Below are positions 43,143-43,545 of a DNA stretch of 43,545 nt, one piece after another (positions within the stretch are counted from its first letter, which is position 1; the number at the start of each line of letters is the position of its first letter). Below the pieces are notes generated by a model that made no database searches, was not told the origin of the DNA, and saw nothing but the letters and a program-made list of their open reading frames with translations. The DNA comes from Rhodothermales bacterium (lineage in GTDB: Bacteria > Bacteroidota > Rhodothermia > Rhodothermales > JAHQVL01), in contig JAWKNW010000035.1 of NCBI GenBank assembly GCA_041391505.1, forward strand, positions 1 through 43,545, read 5' to 3'. A program made the position numbers and the translations under genes.

Positions 43143-43521
43143 GGGGATGTTCTGGCTTCGACGGGTGGACTGTGTTCCGTAGGTAGCCGTGTCGGGCCTC
43201 TTGGCAAGCCCGTATAAACTGCTGAGAACCAAGTAACTGCGAACGATTACTCGTACGCGATGGCCGCTTAAGGTAACCCCTTAAGTTAGTGCTATCTGTC
43301 CAAAGCGTGGTGCGTCCATTGGCGCGCGGCGGGCATCATCTACAATGGACTGGCTGCAAGGGCGCTGGTTGAGCCTGCGCAGTGAGAACCAATCAACCTC
43401 AGCCCTTTCCCGGCCCCGTCAATTGGCTAAGGAAAACGGTGAAGCTCAAATAGATTGACTACGCACGTAGAGGCTTGCGTGTGCACCCATTCGGACCCGG
43501 GTTCGACTCCCGGCATCTCCA
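43143..43521 (+). ncRNA. ssrA: tmRNA (ssrA)
   Basis: tmRNA rescues stalled ribosomes and tags the nascent chain for proteolysis. The gene starts GGGGATGTTCTGGCTTCGAC and ends GGTTCGACTCCCGGCATCTCC plus discriminator A; GGGGATG and CATCTCC form the acceptor stem, with one G-T pair. The tag reading frame begins at 43239 (GCG) and reads ANDYSYAMAA with TAA at 43269-43271. The CCA end is not encoded. The length of about 379 nt is normal for a one-piece tmRNA. The tag ends in AA, as ClpXP recognition requires. Confidence 0.96.
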
Positions 43522-43545
43522 CAGGTTACTGGCCCTAAGTTCATA

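Overview
The window looks like chromosomal DNA of a GC-rich member of the Bacteroidota/Rhodothermota lineage. The best lineage clues are the tmRNA at the right end, whose tag reads ANDYSYAMAA and resembles the tag I recall for Salinibacter; a 31-residue lysine/arginine-rich COX24-type protein of a kind common in Bacteroidota; a FabI of the Bacteroidota style; a biotin ligase without a DNA-binding domain; and many lipoprotein signal peptides. The assignment is inferred from these traits, not from a database search. I see no integrase, transposase, phage gene, CRISPR array or recognisable defence system. The content is mostly housekeeping and envelope functions.

Layout. 1-224: two blocks of short tandem repeats. 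239-1663: ABC-2 permease. 1676-7899 (minus strand): a DUF411 protein, tRNA-Gly, GNAT acetyltransferase, asd, metX with a SAM riboswitch leader, a phospholipid/rRNA-type methyltransferase and a GlcD-type FAD oxidase. From about 2.0 to 7.2 kb nearly every gene, and the tRNA, carries single-base indels although the residues in each broken frame remain conserved, which looks more like sequence error than decay. 8006-13950 (plus): mnmD, a DUF1080 lipoprotein, a small membrane protein, two tandem sulfatases, a HAD phosphatase and an SDR, several with overlapping start/stop codons. 13962-18812: a secreted beta-propeller protein, a DUF4136 lipoprotein, a two-TM protein and the fluoride channel CrcB. 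19114-21495: a FAH-family enzyme and an Nramp-like transporter lacking the canonical metal-binding motifs. 21526-26893 (minus): solute-binding lipoprotein, small membrane protein, PcrA/UvrD helicase, secreted alpha/beta hydrolase. 27004-30342 (plus): M1 metallopeptidase and CNT nucleoside transporter. 30348-36696 (minus): lipoprotein with a TonB C-terminal domain, two NfeD proteins, L,D-transpeptidase, HAD hydrolase, FabI and an inositol-phosphatase-family enzyme. 36845-42249: lipoprotein, TPR protein, BirA, transglutaminase-like peptidase, uridine kinase, YaaA, YtxH and the COX24-type protein. 42498-43521: lipoprotein and tmRNA.

Themes. Methionine synthesis (metX plus asd) is placed under SAM control. 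The sulfatase/DUF1080 cluster suggests use of sulfated glycans. NfeD, LD-transpeptidase, FabI and several lipoproteins serve the envelope. Intergenic spaces repeatedly hold short-word repeats with a 14-bp period or long inverted repeats, which is the most distinctive unexplained pattern here. I found no convincing new multi-gene system.
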